From: Phymatolithon calcareum
Lineage: Eukaryota > Rhodophyta > Florideophyceae > Hapalidiales
Assembly (NCBI GenBank): GCA_977006965.1
Contig: OZ345381.1
Location: 496,001 to 560,000, forward strand
Reading direction: 5' to 3'
Length of the DNA stretch: 64,000 nucleotides
The notes beneath the pieces are model-generated. The model made no database searches, was not told the DNA's origin, and saw only the letters and a program-made list of their open reading frames with translations. Of this stretch, positions 54,601 to 63,525 are shown in pieces. Position 1 is the stretch's first letter; each line of letters opens with the position of its first letter. Position numbers and translations under genes: made by a program.

Positions 54601-57600
54601 TCGCTAGTCGGCTGATGAAAGCTATGGGGCCTGGAGCTGTTGTGCACCTGAAGATTCTTGTTCCTACTATTTTGGGCCAGGGCTGTGTTGACATTAAGAA
54701 AAATGTTCGTGCAGCTGCAATGCAAAGCATAGAGGTGTGGTTTGAAACCGTTGGACTTTCGCCTCTCGTCCCATATCTGCATCTTCCGCTCGCATCTCTG
54801 AACTCTAGTTTCCGGAAAGAGTTTTTAGAGTGGCTTGCGCCTCGGCTAAGAGGGGAGGTTGGAACGTTTTCGGCGAAGGATGAGGATTTAACTCCTCTAC
54901 TCGACTCATGTCTTGCATGTCTAAGAGATCGAGTTGCGGAGGTTCGCCAACTTGCAGATATTGTTATGCAGCCTGTTCTTGCCAGTGTGGGGCTGGCAGC
55001 TGTGGAAAACAAGTTATCTTCAATGACGAAATCTGCTCGAATGCAACTTGAACCTATTATTGCTCGACATGCGGTTGGAAATTCTGGAGTTCATGGTCCA
55101 GGGGAAGGTGTGAGCACTCCTGCACGTGCCTCAATGCGAACTCCTGGGCAGCAGCATGGTGGTCGCTTCGGAAGAGAAAGACCACAGTCTGTTGCACTTC
55201 CGTCCCCTCGAACTCCGGCTGGACGGCGCGTTGGCGATTATGCAGAGGGTCCTATGTCGAGTGCTCGACGCCGCCGTCCGGAAAGCACTCGTGTCCCTTC
55301 GTCTTCTAGCCCGTTTGCCTCCCCAATGCCTCGTAGGGATAACGAACATGTTTTGAAACCCAATAACATGCGTGCGTCTCGTGCACAAAGGTACTTGGAA
55401 AAGAGAAAGCGAAATGCGGAAATGGCGGTTGATGGAGAATTGGGTGCTGTTGAGTCTATTGCTGAAGATCCTGACGATCTTGCTGCTGATTTGAGGGAAT
55501 GTGTCTCGCAGCCCCTTTATGTGAAACTAACAGCTGCTGCAAATAGGTTCCAACTTCACATTGAAGCTATGGCAACAATCAAGACATGTATGTCCGAAAG
55601 CCCGGAAGATCTTGTATCAGTCGCTGATGTCGTGTTGAGATGGGCTGCGTGTCGTATTGAAGATAGCCGCACACCTCCCACCGCTCTTTCGAAGACTGCA
55701 GAATTTATTTCCAGCATGTGCGAAGTTCTCCTTTCGTCTGGAGTGAAACTGAGTGAATATGAAGCGTCTGCACTAATCCCCGCTGTCGTCGGGAAAATCG
55801 GTAGCAACCGCGATTCTGTTCGGAAGAGCATGTTGGCATGTTTGTTGTCCATTGGGGATGTCGTCCCGGAAGATATCATGCTGATCTTTCTGTCTGGAAG
55901 CCTGCGTCGCCCTCTGGGGGAGCGTGCGTGCGAAGAAGTTGCGGCAGAAATATGCCAATTGATCGATCGAAAGTGTGGCTCTGGTGCTGGTCTGCCAGTT
56001 GGAGTTTTGCCTATGATTGCCGCTGTGACGTACGGACCAGATGAAATTGCGGGTCGTGCTGCAGCAAGTTGCATTTCACGAGCGCATCACCATTTCGGAG
56101 ACGATTTGTGGGGTCTTCTTGGTAACCTCACTGATGACCAGGCACTTCTTATAGAAGAGCGATTGGCACATGCAAATGCTGCTCAAACCGTTGAACGAGG
56201 GGGATCTCGTGGAACGCCACTGGCAAGTCCAATGAGTTTACCGATGCAACAACAGAAAATGGCATTTTCCTCGGAGGCTCCAAGAATTCCAAACCTTTCG
56301 GACATCCGCACTGAAGATTTCCGGCTTTCTGTTGCACCAGAGCCGCCAAGTAGTGTGCTTTCGTCTATCAAAGATGTGCTTACGTCATCTACACCTGCGA
56401 AGACTAGGCGACAATTTGGGGTAGGAGTTGCCGTGCCTCCAACTCCTGCTTTGCCGGATCGTTCCAAGCCATTTGCTCCTGTTTTTCCTGCATCTGTCGA
56501 CATTTTGACATACGTTCTTGATCAGTTGGAAAATCAAGATAGAAACGCACAACAAGACGGGCTCGCGGCTCTGTATAATGACCTGCAGCAAAAAGATAGC
56601 AAACTGCGCCATGAACCTTCCACAATAATGCCCAATTTGAGTCGGTGCTTCAGTGACGCGTTGCGTCGGCTGGAGCAATCCAGAGGAAATGAGGACGATC
56701 CACTTATCTTGAAAAGATTTCTCAATGCAATTATGGCCTTTGCGCGGGAACCGGAGGTTATTGTGAAACTGGACCAAGCGGGAATGGAAAGTCTTCTCAA
56801 CGATCTTCTCAACGCCATGGTACCCGAGAAGGTAAAAAACGTCGAGGACTGGAGTCAAGTACGACGCGGTGTCAATTTGGTAACACTCAAAATATTGGAA
56901 GCTTGCAACCAGAACCTCCTGTTCACCTCCTTGATCAATGTACTGCGGGCAGGAATTAAGGAATCCGCACAGCTACAAGACGCCGAAGGAAAGGCACGAA
57001 TATCTTCAAAGTGTACGTTTTGCATCAAGTCAATAGCAAAAGCGACGCAGAAGGGGTACACAGATTGTAATATCGATACCCTTCTACGAGATATTCACGA
57101 CTTCCTTACCGCAAACCCTGTGCTTCCACATAAGAATGAGGTTACGGAAGAACAAACGATTGCTATCCGTCTGTTGAAAACAATTGTGGATTCCATGATT
57201 TTGGAAATTGGTGCTAGCATCCGGAATTGTTTCACACTGATTCCAAATGCTGAAAGCTCGCAACTTGCGCGTTATGTGGAAATGAAGCTGACTGACGGCA
57301 GCATCCCGCTTCCGGCTGTCGAAAATAACGCTGCTGATACAGATGCCAATCCAAGCCCTGATGCAGAGACGCCAGCACAAGGTCACTTTGCTGAAGGGAA
57401 CGGTTCACCAGGCACATCCAAGGCGGGTTTACGGAAATCAGGACTGCCACCTCGTCCAAAAGCTTCCACTGCTTCTGCAGCTAGTGCGCACGGAAGTGGG
57501 CAGGTGTACTTGAAGCGACTTCATGAAATTCAACAACGATATGGCTTGCAATCAGCGTCTTCTGATACGGAGACCGCTACGCCGAAATCAGAGTCTCCGC

Positions 57601-57770
57601 CTAATACTACCGGAAAGGAAGGCGGCAAGGGGAATAATTCAGATTCCTCCAAAAAGGAAAACGGAGTCAAAAGGATTAGCGATGCGCATGAGGATACCCT
57701 GAGCAAAGCGTCTGCACTTCGGGATCGTATGGCCCGGCTCCGTGAAAGTCGTTCGCAGTCGTCATCTTAG
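51693..57770 (+). CDS. XMAP215/MOR1/ch-TOG family microtubule polymerase, five TOG domains
   Basis: Intronless, 2025 aa, close to the length of human ch-TOG and plant MOR1. TOG arrays of HEAT-like repeats are at about residues 9-235, 291-525, 592-815, 905-1130 and 1252-1485. The first TOG keeps the tubulin-contacting Trp (HKHWKVREAAYREL) and basic loop residues (SKTPKVV, QVRSAGKAL). Acidic and basic linkers separate the domains (GDDSDDSDVGEEEEEE after TOG1; a Lys-rich linker near 535-560; a Ser/Arg/Pro-rich basic linker at 1140-1240). The conserved C-terminal domain of the family lies at about 1602-1800, and a charged tail (KENGVKRISDAHED) ends the protein. Family members add tubulin at plus ends and nucleate with gamma-tubulin. 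A large uninterrupted 6-kb frame without introns fits the compact gene style here. The start is the first ATG and matches the paralogue's. Confidence 0.95.
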   Translation: MEESQDDPVALAAKLPLAEKVTHKHWKVREAAYRELADKFNVAPEDAKIYPDFAASLIKIAKDSNAAAQQSGFDAISKFAETAPPPLIRRIAADVGKAIAEKGMNGRPTNKKRAAQALIEFVGADCGDIIIQSFAATGFKSKTPKVVAATAETIREALETYGSSAMPIKVLASHFSTLFGHSTEQVRSAGKALAVELHLWIGEPARAVLKGAKEVIVKELEGLFVENAKRGKPEPKKLTRAKQNRKRVTGNEDDEGDDSDDSDVGEEEEEELNLAEEIDLLEKLQGVSIEIEEGVKKGWFDAVDSKKWSARKQALDTAVNIIGDLRLTPGPHQEIIIRLRKILAKDSNIKVVASAANLIMAMANGMRKEFPTTAAKALTVDLLVRLKEKNKLFIEAVCTALDTLHLKKCIKVIDMRDEVAAAAGKKSPKARVELFHWLSRCFTKGIPSGDMKGPVLKSFGMLLIKATEDSSGEVRDAALSAISALQVLAGDRNVAQFLDKLDQKRKDKVAAGVKKILEAREAEAAANPEKKPAKKVEKKKKSGAGKGTSTRVTTSAAESNNKASPKSLPKTKNVPVVYVSDDEGVSPVEPDAALQAAVDRYPNFEAEEWSAKSAKARAASMKSLNDAVKDVDQFAEDDVNLLLSLLVREPGLQDSSFMVVKEKLEMLGTLSEKCARPMPRKTLRSLLVPAIEKLGDMKCAMVAAKVLIHAAEATSARFFFEVLSQVARETSNGRAKVGIVKFASKLVDDFGIPAVKPDAIAALVVALSPNAAPALQKACVTLACQCSVRSTSPFKDMLASAGLGSDIMESFEAELTKYQTAPDPPSRKKRQFSGSPNASEATSFPKKNPAEDEIRASALELKSKSPIAKSSNGNTSLSEPQGTPKPTEKEAPSAPVRASIADHFAPGSIILKNLKSSNWNVRQDALGAIDAIVAEANGFIDPNVGTEIVPVLKFRLKDSNRNIAAVAHGVASRLMKAMGPGAVVHLKILVPTILGQGCVDIKKNVRAAAMQSIEVWFETVGLSPLVPYLHLPLASLNSSFRKEFLEWLAPRLRGEVGTFSAKDEDLTPLLDSCLACLRDRVAEVRQLADIVMQPVLASVGLAAVENKLSSMTKSARMQLEPIIARHAVGNSGVHGPGEGVSTPARASMRTPGQQHGGRFGRERPQSVALPSPRTPAGRRVGDYAEGPMSSARRRRPESTRVPSSSSPFASPMPRRDNEHVLKPNNMRASRAQRYLEKRKRNAEMAVDGELGAVESIAEDPDDLAADLRECVSQPLYVKLTAAANRFQLHIEAMATIKTCMSESPEDLVSVADVVLRWAACRIEDSRTPPTALSKTAEFISSMCEVLLSSGVKLSEYEASALIPAVVGKIGSNRDSVRKSMLACLLSIGDVVPEDIMLIFLSGSLRRPLGERACEEVAAEICQLIDRKCGSGAGLPVGVLPMIAAVTYGPDEIAGRAAASCISRAHHHFGDDLWGLLGNLTDDQALLIEERLAHANAAQTVERGGSRGTPLASPMSLPMQQQKMAFSSEAPRIPNLSDIRTEDFRLSVAPEPPSSVLSSIKDVLTSSTPAKTRRQFGVGVAVPPTPALPDRSKPFAPVFPASVDILTYVLDQLENQDRNAQQDGLAALYNDLQQKDSKLRHEPSTIMPNLSRCFSDALRRLEQSRGNEDDPLILKRFLNAIMAFAREPEVIVKLDQAGMESLLNDLLNAMVPEKVKNVEDWSQVRRGVNLVTLKILEACNQNLLFTSLINVLRAGIKESAQLQDAEGKARISSKCTFCIKSIAKATQKGYTDCNIDTLLRDIHDFLTANPVLPHKNEVTEEQTIAIRLLKTIVDSMILEIGASIRNCFTLIPNAESSQLARYVEMKLTDGSIPLPAVENNAADTDANPSPDAETPAQGHFAEGNGSPGTSKAGLRKSGLPPRPKASTASAASAHGSGQVYLKRLHEIQQRYGLQSASSDTETATPKSESPPNTTGKEGGKGNNSDSSKKENGVKRISDAHEDTLSKASALRDRMARLRESRSQSSS

Positions 57771-58391
57771 TAACTCAGATTTGCGCTGTTGACTTGACTT
57801 GATCTAGTAGGATTATGTAGTATAGCAATCTCAAAGTTTCCTGTGCGTTTTCAACAACTAAAGCCGTTTCATCGACTTTTCTGAGCAATTTGCGATCTCA
57901 TGGCTGAGGAATGAATTTTTGGGAACGTTGTTGAATCAGCTTGCTTGCCCCGACGCCAAATCCATTGGGCCCTCGTGATGACTTCTTTTTCGTAATTCAT
58001 GTGCTTACTGCGCAGGTGCTCTGGATCCTCAAATGTCACTCCTCTATAGATTAACTCTCCCATCGATTCTCTCTTTTCTCCCCCCCCCCCCCCGCCGTTG
58101 TCCAACAAACATCGATAATAACGGCCCAAACTGATTTCCCTAATTCTTCTTTTTCGTTTCAGTTCAGTTCCCTTTCCGGCAACTTCTTTTCCAGCAGTGC
58201 TGTACCACTTCCAAGCCTTTCGACTTTTCCGTCCGCAAATTAGAACACCCTATTCAGAATAGAGCGCACAGCATTTTCGACAGGGTCGGTCTGGTGTCAC
58301 GATGTCTCTCGTCTGCGAGACTGTTTCAAGCTTCACGAATTCTGAAATTGATTGCATCCATATCCAGAAAGAACTTTCATCAGAGCAAATC
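57771..58391. other. Spacer between the two TOG genes
   Basis: About 620 bp with a 14-base C run at 58080-58093 preceded by a pyrimidine tract. It holds the 3' end of the five-TOG gene and the presumed promoter of the paralogue. No gene is seen. Confidence 0.5.
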
Positions 58392-59594
58392 ATGCAAAAC
58401 TCGCAACCAGATCCGATCGCTTTGGCTGCCACGCTACCCCTTGCCGAGAAAGTTGCTCACAAGAATTGGAAAGTCAGAGAAGCAGCATACAGGGAACTTA
58501 GCGATGAGTTCCATGTGGCACCAAAAGACGGCAATATATATCCTGAATTCGCATCGTCATTGATAAAAATGGCTGGAGATCCAAACGTTGCAGCACAGCT
58601 CTCGGGCTTTAATGCGATTTCGAAATTTGCCGTAACAGCCCCTCTGTTGCTAGTGCATCGCTTGGCCATGGACATCGGAAAAGCAATCGCCGAAAAGGGA
58701 ATGAACGGACGGTTGCTAAACAAGAAGCATGCGACACAAGCATTGATACATTTTGTCGATGCGAACTGCGGTGATGATGTTATCCAAAGCTTTGCTGCCA
58801 CTGGATTTAGGAGCAAAAGCCCCAAAGTAATCGTCGCAACGGCCGACACAATTCGAGAAGCTTTGATGACATATGGAAGCTCTTCGATACCAGTGCGGGA
58901 CGTAGAGTCCCACATTCCATATCTGTTTGGACACGCGACTCAACAAGTGAGATCCGCAGGAAAAGCCCTGGCCGCGGAGCTTCATTTTTGGATTGGAGAT
59001 CCTGTCCGTGCGGTTTTGAAGGGAGCGAGCAAGTTCATTGTGAGAGATGTAGAAGCTCTTTTCGTTGAAAACTCAAAGCGAGGAAAGCCGTTACCTAAGG
59101 AGGTGCCATTTGCGAAACGGAAGCGACAGAGCGCAGCGACTAAGGAAGATTCACTTGGTGCTAAAGAGGAGGAAGCTTTGAATCTTGACTTAGAGGTGGA
59201 TCTCAGAGAAAACTTGGGAACTGGAAAAGCTGCACCGAAGATTCTGCCTGATGCCCATCAGTCTGGAAAAAGAGCTTTTGAAAATGATGGCACCCGCGGG
59301 GATGGTATTGGCAGATCTGAAGGCATAGGAGAGGAAGAAAAGCAGCTTTATCCTGCCGAAGAGCTGGAGCTCGTGGAAAATATGCAAACTATTGCTCTTG
59401 ATGCATGCCAAGCACTGAAAATGGACAGTTCTGCTGCCGACGAGGACGACGAATTCAAGCATACCGAGGAACAAGATATCAATTACGAAGAAGGCATAAA
59501 AAAAGGCTGGCGCTCTTCCATACGGAGAAAGGCGTCAGCGCTCAAGGCTAGGCTGTTGAGAGGCCGTGAAAGTCGCTCTCATCCTCGGTGTTAA
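58392..59594 (+). CDS. Single-TOG paralogue of the upstream XMAP215-type gene (truncated tandem duplicate)
   Basis: 400 aa from the ATG encoding MQNSQPDPIALAA, which aligns with the parent's MEESQDDPVALAA. The frame is open 30 codons further upstream from another ATG at 58302. Residues ~8-235 align end to end with TOG1 of the neighbour (about two thirds identical by eye) and keep HKNWKVREAAYREL and QVRSAGKALA, so tubulin binding may persist. The acidic linker is longer than the parent's and holds two copies of a related motif (ALNLDLEVDLRENL; YPAEELELVENMQ). The frame reaches the start of TOG2 (EEGIKKGW) and then departs into a basic tail (RSSIRRKASALKARLL) that appears to be TOG2 DNA read in a shifted frame. 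It could be a functional dominant or regulatory TOG protein, or a decaying copy. Confidence 0.75.
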   Translation: MQNSQPDPIALAATLPLAEKVAHKNWKVREAAYRELSDEFHVAPKDGNIYPEFASSLIKMAGDPNVAAQLSGFNAISKFAVTAPLLLVHRLAMDIGKAIAEKGMNGRLLNKKHATQALIHFVDANCGDDVIQSFAATGFRSKSPKVIVATADTIREALMTYGSSSIPVRDVESHIPYLFGHATQQVRSAGKALAAELHFWIGDPVRAVLKGASKFIVRDVEALFVENSKRGKPLPKEVPFAKRKRQSAATKEDSLGAKEEEALNLDLEVDLRENLGTGKAAPKILPDAHQSGKRAFENDGTRGDGIGRSEGIGEEEKQLYPAEELELVENMQTIALDACQALKMDSSAADEDDEFKHTEEQDINYEEGIKKGWRSSIRRKASALKARLLRGRESRSHPRC

Positions 59595-60114
59595 TAACCT
59601 GAACACATCGGTTGAACTAATCTCTATACGTGTAGTATAGTCCTCTATGTGCATGTCTTCTCTTTACACAGTTGCTACCGTCCCTCGCAGTTTCCCACTG
59701 AGAGATTTCCAATCTGCACTTGCAGTCGTCCTCATTTCAGTTCTCCGCCGATACCAATTTCTCGCATCGTCTACTGATACTTCCAATTGATTCCCAACTC
59801 GGAGATATCGCAACGTGTTCTGTATACGGCATGCATATGAATCTGAATGATGCTAGCTTCCCCCTCTGAGTCATCGAAAACACAGACCGCTCTGCGATGG
59901 ATTTGTTGTAGCACAAGTCCTCATCACCGAACCTATCGTAGCGCCAAGTTCACCGAAACTGCTACATGACGTGTACCACGAGCTAGATTCATGTAAAAAT
60001 GAAAGCCGCATGAGAAGGAAAAGGGAGTAAAACAAGGAAACAGTGAAGAAAGTGATTCTTCTGGTTTAGTTTAAAGGAAATGAAGAATACTATTATAACA
60101 GCTCAATGGCTCCC
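59595..60114. other. Convergent gap between the TOG paralogue and the HHL1-like gene
   Basis: About 520 bp with no open frame of note. Its first part still shows weak TOG2-like text in another frame (KVALILGVNNLN at about 59569-59604), so it may include remnant duplicate DNA. Confidence 0.45.
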
Positions 60115-60696
60115 CTACTTGAACGCTTTGCTCCACTGTTGCTTTGCCCAATCCCCAAAAGAAAGCGCCATTTCCCTCGTCACAGGTTTCGTCGGCTGCG
60201 GATCCAGTCCTGCAGCTGCGACCTTATAACCAAACTCAAGTTCTTTTTGGTACCTCTTGAGTTGCGGGTACATGCGTAATGCACTGGTGATGAATCGCTG
60301 ACCATCCTTACCGTAAACGGTCTGCGCAATACCTTTGTCCAGGGAATTTGCATACAATGCGCGACCGAACCCGTTTTTCAACGCGCCCACCAACTGCTTG
60401 CTCTTTGCATCGCCTTGCACGCTGCCGAGCGGATACCAAATCTTTGCGCGATTGGTGCGTACGAATATCGCAAACACTGGGGTTCCATCTTCGGGAATCT
60501 TGACCTCATCGGGACGCTTTGGTCGCATTGGCGCATGAAATCGGTTTTTCTTCATCACAATCGCTGTGGAATTTCGTAACGTCGGCGAAAGGGTAGGGAC
60601 AATGTCATGCCGCCGTGCGCAAAGTGCTCCACTGGAAACGCCCGGAAGCGTCGTGCGGGCGCCGAGCGCTGGGGCGAAGGCGACATGACTTTCCAT
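60115..60696 (-). CDS. HHL1-like thylakoid protein, plastid-targeted
   Basis: Intronless, 193 aa from the ATG at 60696 (MESHVAFAPALGART). The longer open frame upstream to 60870 would place extra sequence before an evident transit peptide (Ser/Thr/Arg/Ala-rich, few acids, to about residue 50). The mature part contains FAIFVRTNRAKIWYPLGSV, GALKNGFGRALYANSLDKGI, VYGKDGQRFITSALRMYP and LEFGYKVA, which I recognise as the HHL1 (HYPERSENSITIVE TO HIGH LIGHT 1) family pattern. In plants HHL1 helps protect and repair photosystem II in high light at the thylakoid membrane. Divergently transcribed from the RAD51-paralogue gene, with start codons ~196 bp apart. Recognition is from memory of the family, so moderately firm. 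Confidence 0.75.
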   Translation of the reverse strand: MESHVAFAPALGARTTLPGVSSGALCARRHDIVPTLSPTLRNSTAIVMKKNRFHAPMRPKRPDEVKIPEDGTPVFAIFVRTNRAKIWYPLGSVQGDAKSKQLVGALKNGFGRALYANSLDKGIAQTVYGKDGQRFITSALRMYPQLKRYQKELEFGYKVAAAGLDPQPTKPVTREMALSFGDWAKQQWSKAFK

Positions 60697-60892
60697 CGGA
60701 ATGCCCTGCTCGTTTTCGGCAGGCTGTGAGGCGATGGCAAACGCAATGCGAAGATAGGCAACCTGAACAAGTGATTGCTTGTTTGAGATCACCACCAACT
60801 TGAGCCACCGCGGTGTCCAAAAATTACAGGTTGCTCGAGATTTTCGCGCTGATTGATGCACTGTAAGCAATGCTCAATTACAGAAACTTGGA
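60697..60892. promoter_or_regulatory. Shared divergent promoter region (HHL1-like / RAD51 paralogue)
   Basis: A 196-bp interval between two divergent start codons must hold both core promoters and leaders. No specific motif was identified. Confidence 0.4.
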
Positions 60893-61894
60893 ATGAGTGA
60901 AAATTTCGGTTCCACTGCGGTGCAAGCGTGGAATTGCTCGATCGCCTTTCGGCAACAAACCGATAAGACTTTGGGTGTGGAATCCAGCAATGGGTCAATG
61001 GACACCACAGAGAACGAAGTGGAGCGGCTTCGAGCTGAGTCGTCTGCATTGATTCTGCAGCACGGTGCCAAGGCTTTATTGGCAGATCTGACACTGCCCC
61101 ATCAAACCCTGATTCCGGCCGATTTGGTGCCCTACGTATCGGAATGGTTTCTCGATGGTGAACTAGTTCCAAGGTCTCTTGCATCATTCCCGAGCCCTGT
61201 ACGGTCGCGTCTACGCACAGGCATTGAATCAATTGACGTCGCGCTGCATGGCGGAATACCGCTGTTGCCCGGTGGGATGCTGGTGGAGGTGCACGGGTCC
61301 GCCGCGGCTGGCAAAACGCAGTTTTGTCTACAATTATGTGCAACGGGCGATGTGCGCGCGATATACTTGATCACAGCGGGTCGATTTCCTATCAGTCGAT
61401 TCCGCCAGATGGCACGACCAGAGATTCTGGATGCAGTCGTCGTGGAGAAAGTGTCCGACGTGGAAGAAATGGAGAAATGGGCAGAGATGCGACTGCCGTG
61501 GTTGCTGCGAACAACTGGCGCAAGGCTCGTGATCGTAGACTGCATCGCGTCGTTATATCGCCCGGCTTTTGAGCGAGGCTCAGAGATTGAGCGCGCTCGG
61601 AGTCTGGCCCGTGTCGCGGCGCTGCTCAAAGAGGCTACTGCGGCTATGCAAGGTGTTGTCGTATGCGTTAACCAGGTTTCGGCGCGTCCGGGCAAAGTGA
61701 AACCCATACCGGCGCTCGGTGGCGCATGGGGGAGATGCTGCAATACAAGATTGGAGGTGAGGAGGGAGCTTGGAGCTGGCAAGAGGCGATGTGTTACCGT
61801 AATGCATTCAAGTTTCGCAAGATCGGGAAGTACAGGGTTTTTTGAAATTGGGCCCACCGGGTTGACTAATGCGGCCCGAGGAGAGGACGAATGA
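60893..61894 (+). CDS. RAD51 paralogue, XRCC3-like recombination ATPase
   Basis: Intronless, 333 aa. Walker A is GSAAAGKTQ at about residues 135-143, preceded by the RecA/RAD51 LRTGIESIDVALHGGIPLLPGG lead-in (positions ~106-128). Walker B is LVIVDCIASLYR at about residue 211. A conserved C-terminal VVVCVNQVSARPGK motif and an ALGGAWGRCCNTRLEV block resemble XRCC3/RAD57 (LG-x-W-x6-R). An N-terminal helical region precedes the core. XRCC3 pairs with RAD51C and helps RAD51 filament formation and Holliday-junction resolution in homologous recombination. A second in-frame ATG lies at 60998 (MDTTENEVERLR), and the N-terminal ~35 residues before it look poorly conserved. Assignment to XRCC3 rather than another paralogue is tentative. 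Confidence 0.8.
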   Translation: MSENFGSTAVQAWNCSIAFRQQTDKTLGVESSNGSMDTTENEVERLRAESSALILQHGAKALLADLTLPHQTLIPADLVPYVSEWFLDGELVPRSLASFPSPVRSRLRTGIESIDVALHGGIPLLPGGMLVEVHGSAAAGKTQFCLQLCATGDVRAIYLITAGRFPISRFRQMARPEILDAVVVEKVSDVEEMEKWAEMRLPWLLRTTGARLVIVDCIASLYRPAFERGSEIERARSLARVAALLKEATAAMQGVVVCVNQVSARPGKVKPIPALGGAWGRCCNTRLEVRRELGAGKRRCVTVMHSSFARSGSTGFFEIGPTGLTNAARGEDE

Positions 61895-62157
61895 GTGACC
61901 GTGTGTGTCCCCTAACCGTTAGGAGAGCCTAGCGCAACCAACGAATTTTTCTCTGCTTGGCGCAACATTGCCTGGCATCAAATGAGTGGTGGAATTGTGG
62001 AACAACTCCTTGCTGTACCGCGCATTTTGCGGTGACTATGGAATTAGGCGGTGGTGGAAGGGGACGGTCCGCACGCACTTCGTGCAGTGTATTGGAAGCT
62101 ACAATACGAGAAGTGCTTGTCCGTCTGTGCTCCCTGTTTTACATTTAAGTGAGAAGT

Positions 62158-63525
62158 ATGGCTTCGGAAACCGACTGGCGAAAATTGCGGCCGCTGGAAC
62201 AATTGCTAATTGACAACCAGAATGGCAACAATGCAGCAATTATAACTGCCATCTTCAATATCGAGGGCAAAGTCTCTGCCGACTGGACAACGGAATATAT
62301 TGCGAAACGACTCCTTGTTCATCCACGATTCTCCTCAGTATTATCCCACCATCGTGGACGCGCGCGTTTTGTTCCAGTCGCTGCCTTTGCGGAGGATCCT
62401 GTACAATTGGCGCGACACGTCATCGCGCATGAAGCTTCAATCGCCCCACCGTCGTCGGCAGCACTTGGTGAAATCGTCTCTGCGCAACTTCCCTTCGACC
62501 GCCCGCTGTGGTCGCTGCATGTGTTCCCGGGTAAGGAAGGTTCAGCAAGCGCAATCGTGTTTCGCGTCCATCATTGCATCGGCGATGGAATCGGTCTGCT
62601 CCGCTTCTTTCTCACCGTCGTCGCAGATGGACCGCCCGCACCGCCGTCAAAATCGCCTTCCCCGCTCCCGGCGCGTCGACCATTGCACCACCGGCTAGTC
62701 CCGCGTCACCAATTGCCGATCCCACGGCTTCTCTGCGCCGTAATACGGCCACTACGTGACGCGATCAGCGTGTTCATTAAGCCACTGATTCCAGATCCAC
62801 CAACGGTATTCACGCGTGCCGCGACAGGCGCGTCGAAACGCGCTGTATTTGCGCGCGCGGTACCGCTCCCCGTGCTAACTTCCGCCGCGCGAATGGTTGG
62901 TGTGTCCATCAACGACCTTGTACTCGCATCGGTCGCCGGCGCGTTACGTGAGTATGCCCTACGACACGGTGACAAGCCGCGCGATTTACGCCGTTTTCAT
63001 GTCGGCATACCATTCAACCGCCATCCCGTCACAGATGGCGTTGATACGGTTGTCAATGCAGTTATGGTACTCCCGATGCGCGCACCGCTTCTCCTCACCG
63101 ATCGAGTAGGTAGACTCGCTGTGTGCTCGGAACGTATGCGCTTTATGAAGGGCGGGTTGCAACCGGTTTTCGCGGATGTTGCATTTCGCATCGTGCGTGC
63201 TTTGCCACGAATTGCAAGAATTCCGGTGTGGAGACGGCTCACACGCATCGCTTCTGCTCTGCTTACGAATATGGCTGGACCACCCGGAAAACTGCGTACT
63301 GGTGGGAGAGAGGTCACCAACGTGCGTGTCTTTGCGCCGAGTCAGGGGTATGCGGGCATGACGATCAGTGCAATATCGTATGCAGGCATGTTCAACGTCG
63401 GCCTTTTGTGCGACGAGCGGCAAGTCTCTGAGCCGGAATTGTTTGTCCGCCTTTTTAATCAGGAACTCGATGCCCTGGTAGCGTGGACCAAAGAAATTGA
63501 GGTGAGCTATGCTTTCGCGCAGTAA
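62158..63525 (+). CDS. WS/DGAT-type wax ester synthase / diacylglycerol acyltransferase
   Basis: Intronless, 455 aa from the ATG encoding MASETDWRKLRPLEQ. The open frame upstream lacks a better ATG. The acyltransferase signature HHCIGDG (HH-x3-DG) sits at about residues 138-144, preceded by the family's PLW (LPFDRPLWSLHVF). Mid-protein NDLVLASVAGALREY and the C-terminal TNMAGPPGK (N-x2-GP) are also family landmarks. A hydrophobic, Arg-rich middle segment (about 180-215) may associate with the ER or a lipid droplet. The enzyme esterifies fatty alcohols or diacylglycerol with acyl-CoA, giving wax esters or storage lipid. Length agrees with bacterial and plant WSD proteins. The gene follows the RAD51 paralogue on the same strand at a distance of 263 bp, with no sign of co-regulation. 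Confidence 0.92.
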   Translation: MASETDWRKLRPLEQLLIDNQNGNNAAIITAIFNIEGKVSADWTTEYIAKRLLVHPRFSSVLSHHRGRARFVPVAAFAEDPVQLARHVIAHEASIAPPSSAALGEIVSAQLPFDRPLWSLHVFPGKEGSASAIVFRVHHCIGDGIGLLRFFLTVVADGPPAPPSKSPSPLPARRPLHHRLVPRHQLPIPRLLCAVIRPLRDAISVFIKPLIPDPPTVFTRAATGASKRAVFARAVPLPVLTSAARMVGVSINDLVLASVAGALREYALRHGDKPRDLRRFHVGIPFNRHPVTDGVDTVVNAVMVLPMRAPLLLTDRVGRLAVCSERMRFMKGGLQPVFADVAFRIVRALPRIARIPVWRRLTRIASALLTNMAGPPGKLRTGGREVTNVRVFAPSQGYAGMTISAISYAGMFNVGLLCDERQVSEPELFVRLFNQELDALVAWTKEIEVSYAFAQ

